Of a stretch of DNA of 64,000 bases, positions 34,805 to 43,254 are shown one piece after another. Under the pieces are notes generated by a model, which saw only the letters and a list, made by a program, of their open reading frames with translations, was not told the origin of the DNA and did not search any database. This DNA comes from JBCCGI01 sp039029355. GTDB taxonomy: Bacteria > Planctomycetota > UBA1135 > GCA-002686595. The stretch covers positions 91,112 to 155,111 of the forward strand of contig JBCCGI010000010.1 of NCBI GenBank assembly GCA_039029355.1. Reading direction: 5' to 3'. Position 1 is the stretch's first letter; the number at the start of each line of letters is the position of its first letter. Made by a program: the position numbers and the translations under genes.

Positions 34805-35845
34805 ATGAAAGCGTTCCAACTCGGCGCCGCCGCCCTTGCCTTCTCCGTCGGCCTCCCGGCCGTTGCCTCGGCCCAGGGGCGCCACGTGTTCGAGATCGAC
34901 CCCGCGAGCTCTTCGCTGGCGCTCTCGGGCTTTGTGACCATCGCGGGCGCTACCACCGACCTCGAGGTCACGCCGGGCAACGTCGTGCCGAGCGGCTCGT
35001 TCGCCGCGGACCTGACCGGTACGGATTGGATCCATACCGGCCAGTTCGTCGGTGCCGAGGGCGTCAGCCTGTTCGTACCACCGGTGACGATCGTGGTTCC
35101 GGGCGTCCTCCCCTTCCTGCCGCCGACGCTCACCGTCACGACGACCGCACTTGAGTTCGAGCTCCAGTCGCGGGACGAGCTGTCCTTCCCGATCTCCTTC
35201 CCGGTGACCCCCGGCGGCACGTTCAGCACGACCGGGCAGCTCTGCGTCCTCAGCGGCGAGGCGACTCTGACCGGACTCGTGAACGAGACGGTCGATCTGA
35301 CCGACACCCAGACCGATCTGATCGCGTTCGCCGGCTCGGTGATCTCGGGCCCGGACGGGTTCTCGCTCAGCATGTCGGTGTTGGGCGACTTCGCGGTCGA
35401 CGTCGAGATCGGGAGCGTGGGGATCACGCTCGACGGCATCGTCAGCGGCACGGATCGGCCGTTCGCAGCCGACGTCCAGAGCCTTCCCTTTGCCGTCGGC
35501 GGAACCCAGACGCTCACCCTCTCCGCGGGGCAGTCGAGCGCGGGGCTCGGCTACTTCGTCGGGACCAGCGCGGCCGGAACGGAGCCCGGCGTCCCGCTGC
35601 CGAACGGCGGTCTGACGCTGCCGCTCAACCCGGACCTGTTCCTGGTCTTCAGCCTGGCCAACCCGGGCACGTTTCCGTTCGGCGACAACTTCGGCACGCT
35701 CGACACGCTCGGCCGAGCCATGTCGACGTTCACCATCCCGCTGGAGGTCTCGTTCCAGGGGATGACGTACCACCACGCGTACACGACCTTCCAGGGAACG
35801 AGCTTCCTCAGCGTCAGCGACGCGATCCCGCTGACGCTGAACTGA
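34805..35845 (+). CDS. Secreted protein of unknown function with shared C-terminal module
   Basis: A 346-residue exported protein with signal peptide MKAFQLGAAALAFSVGLPAV and cleavage after ASAQ. The mature chain is rich in Thr, Gly, Val and Leu and predicted all-beta. Repeated strand pairs include LEVTPGNVVPSGSFAADL. The C-terminal 110 residues (LTLSAGQSSAGLGYFVGTSA, LNPDLFLVF, GTLDTLGRAMSTFTIP, MTYHHAYTTFQG) correspond segment by segment to the end of the 40417-41598 product. No enzyme motif is visible. It follows the G8 protein gene by 82 bp in the same direction. Confidence 0.75.
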   Translation: MKAFQLGAAALAFSVGLPAVASAQGRHVFEIDPASSSLALSGFVTIAGATTDLEVTPGNVVPSGSFAADLTGTDWIHTGQFVGAEGVSLFVPPVTIVVPGVLPFLPPTLTVTTTALEFELQSRDELSFPISFPVTPGGTFSTTGQLCVLSGEATLTGLVNETVDLTDTQTDLIAFAGSVISGPDGFSLSMSVLGDFAVDVEIGSVGITLDGIVSGTDRPFAADVQSLPFAVGGTQTLTLSAGQSSAGLGYFVGTSAAGTEPGVPLPNGGLTLPLNPDLFLVFSLANPGTFPFGDNFGTLDTLGRAMSTFTIPLEVSFQGMTYHHAYTTFQGTSFLSVSDAIPLTLN

Positions 35846-35912
35846 GCCTGGCCGAGCCCGCAGCTCCTGCCGCGAGCACCGCTGCTGGCCGCGATCTTGT
35901 GCGGACTTCCGG

Positions 35913-36518
35913 CTAGCCCGGGTCGAGGTGCGTCGACAGCCGCGCCAGAGCCCGGGACAGCAGCGTCCACGTCGCGGACACCGTGCGCCCCATCCGCTCG
36001 GCGATCTTTGCGTGCGGCAGCTCGACGACGCGCGCGAGCAGGATCACCTCCTGGTAGTCGGGCGGGAGCTTACCGAAGGCCTGCTCGAGCCGCGCGAGCT
36101 CCTCGTGCGCGACCGCGTCGCGGCTTGGCGTGAAGAGCGACTCGAGGCCGCGCAGCGTCTCGCTCTCGTGCCCCTGGGCCTCGAGCGCGATCTCGCGCTC
36201 GGCGTCGCGCTTGCCGCGCCGGTAGAAGCGGCCGCGGTCGATGACCTTGTGCTCGGCTTGTCGAAAGAGCCAGTGCCGGAAGCTCGCCTCGCCGCGGTAC
36301 TCGAAGCCGTCTAGGCGCTCGAGGGCCTCGCGGCAGACCGATTGCACCAGGTCCTCGGTCGATTCCTTGGAGCGCACCACCGCGCCCATGCGCAGGCGGA
36401 GGAAGGCGCGCAGGCGCGACAGGTGCTCGGCCAGCAGCAGCTCGACCGCCGCCTGGTCGCCGCCGGTTGCGCGTTGGACCAGGTCGCGGGATCGTTCGGG
36501 CTCGGAGGGACCGTCCAT
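35913..36518 (-). CDS. ECF-type RNA polymerase sigma factor, divergent from a kinase gene
   Basis: A 201-residue sigma-70 family protein without the long N-terminal extension of the other sigma genes here. Region 2 is AVELLLAEHLSRLRAFLRLR, STEDLVQSVCREAL and ASFRHWLFRQAEHKVIDRGR. Region 4 is LARLEQAFGKLPPDYQEVIL followed by LPHAKIAERMGRTVSATWTL. The start is the ATG at 36518; a TTG two codons upstream (36524) is possible. The divergent kinase gene begins 46 bp away, so both promoters share this gap. ECF factors paired with Ser/Thr kinases are a known planctomycete arrangement in which phosphorylation may replace an anti-sigma factor; that mechanism is inferred here. Confidence 0.92.
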   Translation of the reverse strand: MDGPSEPERSRDLVQRATGGDQAAVELLLAEHLSRLRAFLRLRMGAVVRSKESTEDLVQSVCREALERLDGFEYRGEASFRHWLFRQAEHKVIDRGRFYRRGKRDAEREIALEAQGHESETLRGLESLFTPSRDAVAHEELARLEQAFGKLPPDYQEVILLARVVELPHAKIAERMGRTVSATWTLLSRALARLSTHLDPG

Positions 36519-36563
36519 GGGCAACCCTTATGATAGAGGCAAGGACGGCCGATCGGTTCCAGC

Positions 36564-39500
36564 ATGGACGACACCACAGCGACGGGCGACGAGGACGAGC
36601 TCGAGGAGCTGGTCGCGCGGTGTCTGGAGGCCTCGAAGGAGGGCGGCGCGGAGGCGGTCGAGCGCATCTGCGCCGAGCACCCAGAGCGCGCCGAGGCTCT
36701 CCGCGCCCGCCTGGCGAGCCTGGCGCGGGTCGGGCTGCTGGATGAGGCTCTGCTCGACGCGCTCGACGCGTTTGCGGCGGGGCCTCGCGTTCCGGGCTAC
36801 CGCCTGGGCGAGCGGCTCGGGGCAGGCGGCATGGCCGTGGTGCACGCGGCGCAGGAAGAGCGCAGCGGCGAGACCGTAGCGCTGAAGACCGCGGATCCGC
36901 GCCTGCCTTGGAACGAGCGCATGCGCGAGCGCTTCCGGCGCGAGATCGAGGCCGCGCGGCGCGTGTCCCACCCCCACGTCGTCGCGATCCGCGACGTCGG
37001 GGAGGCCGGCGGCCTGCCCTACTACACGATGGACTTCGTTCCCGGAGCCACGCTGGGCGGCATCCTGGACGCGTTGCGCCAGGGCGGCCTGCCGGCGGGG
37101 GAGCTGACCGCCGCGGACCTGCGCCGCGCGTGGGCGTCGCGCCGCGTCGGCGAGGGCGAGCCGGCACGCGAGTGGGGACGCACCTACCTCGAGATCGTGT
37201 GCCGCATCGCGCTCGAGACCGCCGAGGCGCTCGAGCACGTGCACGCCAACGGGATCGTCCACCGCGACGTGAAGCCGTCCAACGTGCTGGTCGACCCGCT
37301 CGGGCGCGGGCGGTTGTTCGACCTGGGGCTCGCGCACCTCGTGGACGATACGCGTCTGACGCGCACGGGCGACTTCGCGGGCTCGCCGAAGTACGCCGCG
37401 CCCGAGCAGGTCGCCGGCCGTCCCGAGGACATCGACGCCCGCACCGATGTCTACGGCCTGGGAGCGACGCTCTTCGAGCTGATCGCCCTGCGGCCGCCGA
37501 TCGAGGGCAAGAACACGCCCGACCTCCTGCGCCGGATCCAGCACGAGGAAGCGCCGCCGCTGCGCAAGGTCGCCCCGTGGGCGCCGCGCGAGCTCGAGAC
37601 GATCTGCCAGTGCTGCCTCGAGAAGGACTCCGACCAGCGCTACGCGTCGGCGCGCGACCTGGCGCAGGATCTCGAGCGCTTTCTCGAGTTCCGGCCGGTA
37701 CGCGCTCGGCCGGTCGGCGCGGTGCGGCGCGCGGTGCGCTTCGCGCGCCGGAAACCGGCGGCGACCCTGGCGGGCGCGCTGATCGGGCTGATCCTGATCG
37801 CCGCGCCGCTCGCACTGGTGTTCTACAACCTGTCGATCGCCGGCCAGCGCGACCGCGCCAACGCCGCGGCCCTGGAGGCCCGGCGCGAGGCGGCCGAGAA
37901 CCGCGAGGTGTCGCAGTTCCTGGAGGGGCTCATCCTGCGCCTCGACGACAGCGGCGATCCGGCGCACCGCGAGGCGGCGCGCGGGCTGATCGACGAAGCG
38001 CGGGTGCGGCTCGACGCGGAGGCGGACATCCGCCCGCTGACGCGCGCCGGTCTCTTTCACACCGTCGCTCGCGTGCTCGCCGGCATGGGGCAGAGCATCG
38101 ACGCGATCCCCCTGCTCGACCGCTCGCTCTCCTTCCGCGCGCGCGAGCTCGGTGAAGGCCACCCCGAGACGGCGGCCGTGATCCAGGAGCTGGCGGCGCT
38201 GCACCTGCAGCTCGGCAACCGCGAGGGCGCACGCGGCCTCGCCGAGCGCGGGCTGCGTGCGCTCGAGGCGGCGGGCGAAGATCCCGGAGGCGCCGGGCGC
38301 CCCGCCGCGATGGGGCGCGAGACGCTCGGGCGCATCGCGCTCGCCGAAGGCGATCACGAAGCCGCGCGCGCGCTGCTCGAGGAGGCGGCCGCGCTCTACC
38401 GGACGATCGAGGGCGACCCCTCGATCGGCGCTGCGCGCGTGCTGCGCGAGCTGGGGCGCCTGCACCACGACCTCGGCGAGCTGGAGCTGGCCGAACAGCG
38501 CTTGACGATGAGCGTCGAGGTCGAGTCGGCCGCCTGGGAGCCCGGCCGCGGCGGCATCGCCGAGGGCATGCAGCTGCTCGCCGCCGTGCACGAGTCGCGC
38601 GGCGAGACCGCGCGCGCCGCGGCGCGCCTCTCGGAGACGCTCGACCTGATCCGCAAGCGCGGGCACGGCACCGCGCTCGAGGAGATGGGCCAGGTGCTCG
38701 CGCGGCTGGTGCCGCTGCAGGAGCAGCGCCTCGCCCGCGGCGAGCGCGGCGTCGGCGCGGAGCTCTTCGAGCAGTACGTGCTGCTGGGCGAGAACCGCGA
38801 AGGGCGCGGAGCGGACGGCGCCGCGCAGGCCTTCGGGCGCGCGCTCGAGCTGGCCGAGGGGCTCGACCAGGCCGACCCGGACCTGCGGGGGCGTGCCCAC
38901 GTCGGGCTCGCGCGCACGAGATGGGCGGCGGGCTTCGTTTCCGAGGCGCAGCGCGAGGTCGATGCCGCGCTGGCGATCGTCGCGAATAACGACGCGACCG
39001 AGCTCTGGGTCGCGGGGCTGTTCGAGACCGCGCTTCGGCTGGCCCACGAGGTCGGCGACTCCGAGCGCGTCGAGGAAGGCGCGCTCCGGGCACAGGCCTG
39101 GTTCCTGGCGCGCCTGGAGCACGCCGTGGTGCCCGACCGCAGGCTGGTCGCGTTGCTGCGCTCGCACGCGCTGCTGTTGTTCGAGCTGGAGCGTGCGCTC
39201 GAGGCCGAGCCGCTGCTGCGCGGTGCCGACGGCCTCGAGCGGCGCCTCGGCGCGCCGCGCGAGTCCGTGCTCGGGCTCGTCGACTCGCTGCGCCGCGGCG
39301 TGTTCGACCGGACGATGCAGGACGGGATCTCGCACCTGCAGTGGCACGACTACGAGGCTGCGGTCGCCGCCTTCGAGGCCTGCCGCACGCTGCGCCCCGA
39401 CGACCCGATCGCGTCCTACAACCTCGCCTGCGCCTTCGCGCAGCTCGGGCGGAGCGGCGACGCGCTCGAGGCTCTCGGCCGCGCGGTCGAGCTCGGCTAC

Positions 39501-40307
39501 GCCTACCGCGAGCGCGCCGCCGAGCTGACGTCCGCCGACCCCGACCTGGCGCCGCTGCGCGAGGATCCCCGCTTCGAGCTGGTGCTGGGCCGCATCCGCT
39601 CGCTGAGCGAGGCCGCCGCGCTCTACACCGCGCAGCCCGAGGTGTATGTGCCCGACGGCGTCGACCCCGAGGGCCGCGTTCCGCTGCTTGTCGTGCTCCA
39701 CGAGAACGGCGAGACGAAGCGCACAACGGTCGAGGGCCCTTGGCGCGAAGTCGCCGACGCGCTCGGCTTCGTGCTGCTCGCTCCGTCGGGACGCATTCCT
39801 TCCGGCGCCGAGCCCGAGGAGGGGATGCTCTGGACCGACAGCCTCAAGCGCTACGTCACGCGCACCTGGTACTACGAGAAGCCGGTGCGTGACGCGATCT
39901 CGGAGTACCGGCGGCTGCACGACGTCGATCCCGAGCGCGTCTTCCTCGCCGGCGAGGGGCTGGGCGGCACGCTCGCGTTCAACATCGCGGTCCACGCACC
40001 CGAGCTGTACCGCGGCTGCCTGCTCCTCGACGCCGCCGTGGCGATCGAGCTGGCCCAGGACGTCGCGCCGAACCTCGACTCGCTGGGCGTGCGCATCGCG
40101 ATCGTAGCCGACCCCACCTGGCGCCCGGCGGGCATGCCCGAGGGGACGACGACGCCGGAATACCTGGCGCAGACCTTCCGGCAGCTCGGCGCATGGGGCC
40201 TCGACGTCACGCTCGGCACGCGCGCCGGCCGCGCGCCCTCCGAGACCGCCCCGCGGCTGATCGAGGCGGTGCGCTTCCTCGACACCGGACGCTCCGAGCC
40301 GCGCTAG
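36564..40307 (+). CDS. Ser/Thr kinase with membrane helix, TPR region and esterase-like domain lacking its nucleophile
   Basis: A 1247-residue receptor-type kinase. A helical N-terminal extension (about 1-70) precedes the kinase core: P-loop LGERLGAGGMAVVHAAQ, Lys108 in VALKT, catalytic loop HRDVKPSNVL (Asp235), DLG at 253-255 in place of DFG, and SPKYAAPEQ. One membrane helix is near 395-415 (LAGALIGLILIAAPLALVFY). TPR-like repeats occupy about 440-1000. The C-terminal 230 residues are an alpha/beta-hydrolase fold of the PHB-depolymerase/esterase type (VPLLVVLHENGETKR, WYYEKPVRDAISEYRRLHDV, DPERVFLAGEGLGG). At the nucleophile elbow G-x-S-x-G the sequence is GEGLG, with Gly1132 where Ser is expected, so the domain is probably a sensor rather than an enzyme. 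It is paired divergently with the sigma gene at 35913. Confidence 0.92.
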   Translation: MDDTTATGDEDELEELVARCLEASKEGGAEAVERICAEHPERAEALRARLASLARVGLLDEALLDALDAFAAGPRVPGYRLGERLGAGGMAVVHAAQEERSGETVALKTADPRLPWNERMRERFRREIEAARRVSHPHVVAIRDVGEAGGLPYYTMDFVPGATLGGILDALRQGGLPAGELTAADLRRAWASRRVGEGEPAREWGRTYLEIVCRIALETAEALEHVHANGIVHRDVKPSNVLVDPLGRGRLFDLGLAHLVDDTRLTRTGDFAGSPKYAAPEQVAGRPEDIDARTDVYGLGATLFELIALRPPIEGKNTPDLLRRIQHEEAPPLRKVAPWAPRELETICQCCLEKDSDQRYASARDLAQDLERFLEFRPVRARPVGAVRRAVRFARRKPAATLAGALIGLILIAAPLALVFYNLSIAGQRDRANAAALEARREAAENREVSQFLEGLILRLDDSGDPAHREAARGLIDEARVRLDAEADIRPLTRAGLFHTVARVLAGMGQSIDAIPLLDRSLSFRARELGEGHPETAAVIQELAALHLQLGNREGARGLAERGLRALEAAGEDPGGAGRPAAMGRETLGRIALAEGDHEAARALLEEAAALYRTIEGDPSIGAARVLRELGRLHHDLGELELAEQRLTMSVEVESAAWEPGRGGIAEGMQLLAAVHESRGETARAAARLSETLDLIRKRGHGTALEEMGQVLARLVPLQEQRLARGERGVGAELFEQYVLLGENREGRGADGAAQAFGRALELAEGLDQADPDLRGRAHVGLARTRWAAGFVSEAQREVDAALAIVANNDATELWVAGLFETALRLAHEVGDSERVEEGALRAQAWFLARLEHAVVPDRRLVALLRSHALLLFELERALEAEPLLRGADGLERRLGAPRESVLGLVDSLRRGVFDRTMQDGISHLQWHDYEAAVAAFEACRTLRPDDPIASYNLACAFAQLGRSGDALEALGRAVELGYAYRERAAELTSADPDLAPLREDPRFELVLGRIRSLSEAAALYTAQPEVYVPDGVDPEGRVPLLVVLHENGETKRTTVEGPWREVADALGFVLLAPSGRIPSGAEPEEGMLWTDSLKRYVTRTWYYEKPVRDAISEYRRLHDVDPERVFLAGEGLGGTLAFNIAVHAPELYRGCLLLDAAVAIELAQDVAPNLDSLGVRIAIVADPTWRPAGMPEGTTTPEYLAQTFRQLGAWGLDVTLGTRAGRAPSETAPRLIEAVRFLDTGRSEPR

Positions 40308-40327
40308 CGCGGCGCCGAAAAGAGGGC

Positions 40328-40359
40328 GGGCCGCCCCGCCGGTGTCGGCGGAGCGGCCC
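40328..40359. terminator. Hairpin between convergent genes
   Basis: A 13-bp stem with one mismatch (GGGCCGCCCCGCC against GGCGGAGCGGCCC) and a 6-nt loop, 20 bp past the kinase stop. A second, interrupted stem GACAGCC...GGCTGTC follows before the convergent gene, so termination from both directions is likely. Confidence 0.6.
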
Positions 40360-40416
40360 TCCGATAGACAGCCATCTTTCCCCCACAGCGGGGGCTCGGC
40401 CCGGCTGTCCACGGTC

Positions 40417-41598
40417 TCAGGGAACGAGCAGCAGGTCGACCGGGTTGCTCGCAGCGAGCAGCGTGGTCGGATCGGCCGAGTCGTACGCCACGAAGGCGTG
40501 GTGCAGCGTCAACCCCGCGAGCGACGAGTCGACGCCCGGCGGCAGCACGAAGGTCGCCAGCGCGCCGCCGGCCGGATCGAAGGTGCCGACGGAGCCGAGC
40601 AGCGGCTCGTCACCGAGCGGCGGCAGCGTGAGGTTGAAGTACGCATCCGGGTTGAGGGCGAGGTGGACGGATCCCGAGGAGATGCCGGGAGATGTGCCCG
40701 ACGCGCTGCCGAGCAGCACGAACGAGTCGCCCGCCACCGGCGGCGCGAAGAGCTCGAAGCCGGCGGACCCACCGCCCGAAAGCGAGAGCGTCGTGCTGTC
40801 GATGGCAAGCGCGCCGAGCGGCTCCTCCATCCAGAGGTCGGCGACCGCCTCGGGCGCGGTCAGGGTGTCGACGAGGAAGCCGAAGATCTGTTCTACGCGG
40901 CGGATGCTGCCGTTGTCTCCGCCGATGAGGAAGTGGTCGCCCTCGCGCACGATCGCCGAGGCGTCGTTGTCGACGGGGTACGCGTACGCGACGAACTCGG
41001 TGAACTTGTCGTAGACGTAGACCTGCCCGGTCGAGTCGCCGAGGTACAGCTCGGACTCGGTGAAGGCCATCGAGTTGATCGGCCCGCCGCACACGCCCGC
41101 GAAGGCGAAGTCGGCCGGCGACGTGAGGTCGAGCTTCTGGAAGACCCCGAACGGCGTGCCGGCGTAGAGCACGTCGCCGTCGATGGCGAGCGCCTGCACG
41201 TCGAAGTCCGACTGGAAGGTCTGCTCGAGCAGGCCCTTGCGCGGGTTGACGCGCACGACGCTGCCGTCGCTGCCGCTGATGAGCAGGTCGGCCTCGTGGA
41301 CGGCCATGTCCGTGGCGTCGTTCGGCACGGTGGCGGCCAGCTGCAGCGTGCCGTTGTCCTGGTTGTACGCGAGGATCTGGCCGCTCGTCGTGCCGATGTA
41401 CAAGCGGTTGCCGATCTGTGCGAGGGAGTTGGCGGGCTGGCCCGTGTCGACCTCGAGCTGGAAGCCGCCGGCGAGCGGGTCGCCCGAGTAGAGCGCTCCG
41501 CTCGGGGAGAGCGAGTAGAGGCGCGCCTGGGCGGAGGCCGCGGAGGCGGCCAGGGAGAGGCCGAGGAGGCCCGTCGTGACGATTCGGACGGTTCGCAT
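40417..41598 (-). CDS. Secreted beta-propeller-like protein with shared C-terminal module
   Basis: A 393-residue exported protein. The signal peptide is MRTVRIVTTGLLGLSLAAS with cleavage after ASAQ. Residues about 25-270 contain repeated strands of the beta-propeller type: RLYIGTTSGQILAYNQDNGT, DLLISGSDGSVVRVNP, VLYAGTPFGVFQKLDL and ELYLGDSTGQVYVYDKF. The C-terminal 120 residues (LSLSGGGSAGFELFAPPVAG, LALNPDAYF, GTFDPAGGALATFVLP, LTLHHAFVAYD) match the end of the 34805-35845 product in order and spacing. No catalytic residues are recognisable. It is divergent from the gene at 41790, with 191 bp between. Confidence 0.8.
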   Translation of the reverse strand: MRTVRIVTTGLLGLSLAASAASAQARLYSLSPSGALYSGDPLAGGFQLEVDTGQPANSLAQIGNRLYIGTTSGQILAYNQDNGTLQLAATVPNDATDMAVHEADLLISGSDGSVVRVNPRKGLLEQTFQSDFDVQALAIDGDVLYAGTPFGVFQKLDLTSPADFAFAGVCGGPINSMAFTESELYLGDSTGQVYVYDKFTEFVAYAYPVDNDASAIVREGDHFLIGGDNGSIRRVEQIFGFLVDTLTAPEAVADLWMEEPLGALAIDSTTLSLSGGGSAGFELFAPPVAGDSFVLLGSASGTSPGISSGSVHLALNPDAYFNLTLPPLGDEPLLGSVGTFDPAGGALATFVLPPGVDSSLAGLTLHHAFVAYDSADPTTLLAASNPVDLLLVP

Positions 41599-41789
41599 GG
41601 TGTTGGCTTTCGGGGGTGCTCAGGGAGGGCCTGCGAAGGCCCGCACCGGGGTCAGCGACGCCGTGGCGGGGGCCTTGCGCGCTTTTTGGGCGGAAATAGG
41701 GCCAGCGGCGGGGAGCGCGGATCCAGCCGGATAACACCCGCTCCCGGCGCTCGTCGTGCCCCTTGGACCACGACCCCTTGGAGGCTCCC

Positions 41790-43064
41790 ATGCGAACCAT
41801 GCTCTCCGTCGGCGGCCTGCTGGCCGTCCTCGCCACCCTCGGCCTCGCGCCGTTCCTCTCCGACGACGCTCCTCCGATCGCCGACTACGTCGTCCACGAG
41901 TGGGGCACTTTCACGTCGATGCAGGGCTCCGCCGGCGGCACGCTGCAGGGGCTGCAACACGAGGAAGAGGAGCTGCCGGACTTCGTCTACTCGCGCGCGG
42001 AGGTCCGCGCGTGTCCGCTGCGCGACCTGGGCTACAAGGGCCTCGAAGTGCCGGTCACCGGTGTGACGCAGAAGATGGAGACGCCCGTCACCTACTTCTA
42101 CGCTCGCGAGCCGGTGCGCGTACGAGCGCGCGTCGGGTTCGAGGGGGGCATCCTCTCGCAGTGGTTCCCGGTCGTCGAGCGCCTGGGGCCGCCCGAGGCG
42201 AAGCTGGACGAGGGCGAGCTGCTCGATCTCGCGGACGTCGAGCGCAGCTTCCTCGAGTGGAACGTCGACGTGCTGCCCATCGGCGAAGGCCTCGAAGCGA
42301 TCCCCGAAGTCGAGGCGGACGACCCGTGGAGCTTCGCTCGCCTGCCCGACTCGAGCGTCGTGCGCAGCGCGCCGCGGCCCGCCGCGCAGCCCGGGCCGAG
42401 CGAGTCGGAGAAGTACCTGTTCTACCGCGGGCTCGGCCGCTTCGAGGGAGTGCTCAAGGCGCGCGCGATGCCGGGCGCGGTGCTGGCGCTTGAGAACACG
42501 TCGGAGCACGCGATCGAGCATCTGTTCCTCGTTCACGTCCGCGGCGGACGGGGCGAGTTCCGCGAGGTCGCGGGCATCGGCGCGCGAGAGACGCGCGTCG
42601 CGAGCTGCCCGCTCGCTCCGGACTCGGGCTCGGTCGAGGAGATGCTCGTCGAGCTCTTCCCCGCGCTCGAGGCGCGGTTGGTCGACGCGGGGCTCAACGC
42701 CGCGGAGGCCCGCGCCATGGTGCTCACGTGGGAGCAGAGCTACTTCCACACCGAAGGCCTGCGCACACTGTACGTCGTGCCGCGGCCGGTGACGGACGCG
42801 ATCCTGCCGCTGGAGCTGGAGCCGCGCCCGCGCGAGCTCGAGCGGGTGCTGGTGGGGCGGCTCGAGTGCCTGACGCCGGAGTCCGAGGCCGAGGTGCTCG
42901 CGGCGCTGCGGGACATGAGGTCGGACGATCCGACCGAGGCGGCGCGCGGCTGGGAGGTGCTGGTGCGGTTGGGACGCTTCCGCGAGCCCTATCTCCGCCG
43001 CGCGCGCGAGCTGGCGCAGGACCCCGCGGTGCGGGAGTTTGCGTCGCAGATGCTGCCGGACTGA
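41790..43064 (+). CDS. Exported protein of a VHEWGTFTS-type family, function unknown
   Basis: A 424-residue protein. The ATG at 41790 is preceded by GGAGG at ideal spacing and starts a hydrophobic export signal (MRTMLSVGGLLAVLATLGLA); a longer frame from 41763 lacks this support. Just after the signal is DYVVHEWGTFTSMQGSAGG, then LPDFVYSRAEVR and VTQKMETPVTYFYA. I know similar H-E-W-G-T-F-T-S...K-M-E-T-P-V-x-Y-F-Y sequences from uncharacterised proteins of planctomycetes and related bacteria, without a function. A central KYLFYRGLGRFEG and a C-terminal helical section (LVGRLECLTPESEAEVLAAL) complete it. The conserved His-Glu and Lys-Met-Glu-Thr-Pro pairs could bind a metal, which is speculative. 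Confidence 0.78.
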   Translation: MRTMLSVGGLLAVLATLGLAPFLSDDAPPIADYVVHEWGTFTSMQGSAGGTLQGLQHEEEELPDFVYSRAEVRACPLRDLGYKGLEVPVTGVTQKMETPVTYFYAREPVRVRARVGFEGGILSQWFPVVERLGPPEAKLDEGELLDLADVERSFLEWNVDVLPIGEGLEAIPEVEADDPWSFARLPDSSVVRSAPRPAAQPGPSESEKYLFYRGLGRFEGVLKARAMPGAVLALENTSEHAIEHLFLVHVRGGRGEFREVAGIGARETRVASCPLAPDSGSVEEMLVELFPALEARLVDAGLNAAEARAMVLTWEQSYFHTEGLRTLYVVPRPVTDAILPLELEPRPRELERVLVGRLECLTPESEAEVLAALRDMRSDDPTEAARGWEVLVRLGRFREPYLRRARELAQDPAVREFASQMLPD

Positions 43065-43254
43065 GGGCCGGTGTCCTGCTTCGGGATGGAGCGCTTCCCG
43101 GGGAGCGGCTCGCGCGGGCCGCGCGGTTTCCGGCCCGTTGCTGCCAGACGGATGAGAGGTTGGATGGGGTAACCCGCAGTGGTGGCAATCGCGGGGACGC
43201 ATAGGATTCAAAGCGCGTTCTTGCGCGCTCCCGCTTCCCCTTCCGAGAGAGAGC

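Noticed and set aside
36528..40412. Long minus-strand frame opposite the kinase with the esterase-like domain
   Set aside because: The plus strand has complete kinase motifs and a good start; the minus frame has none.
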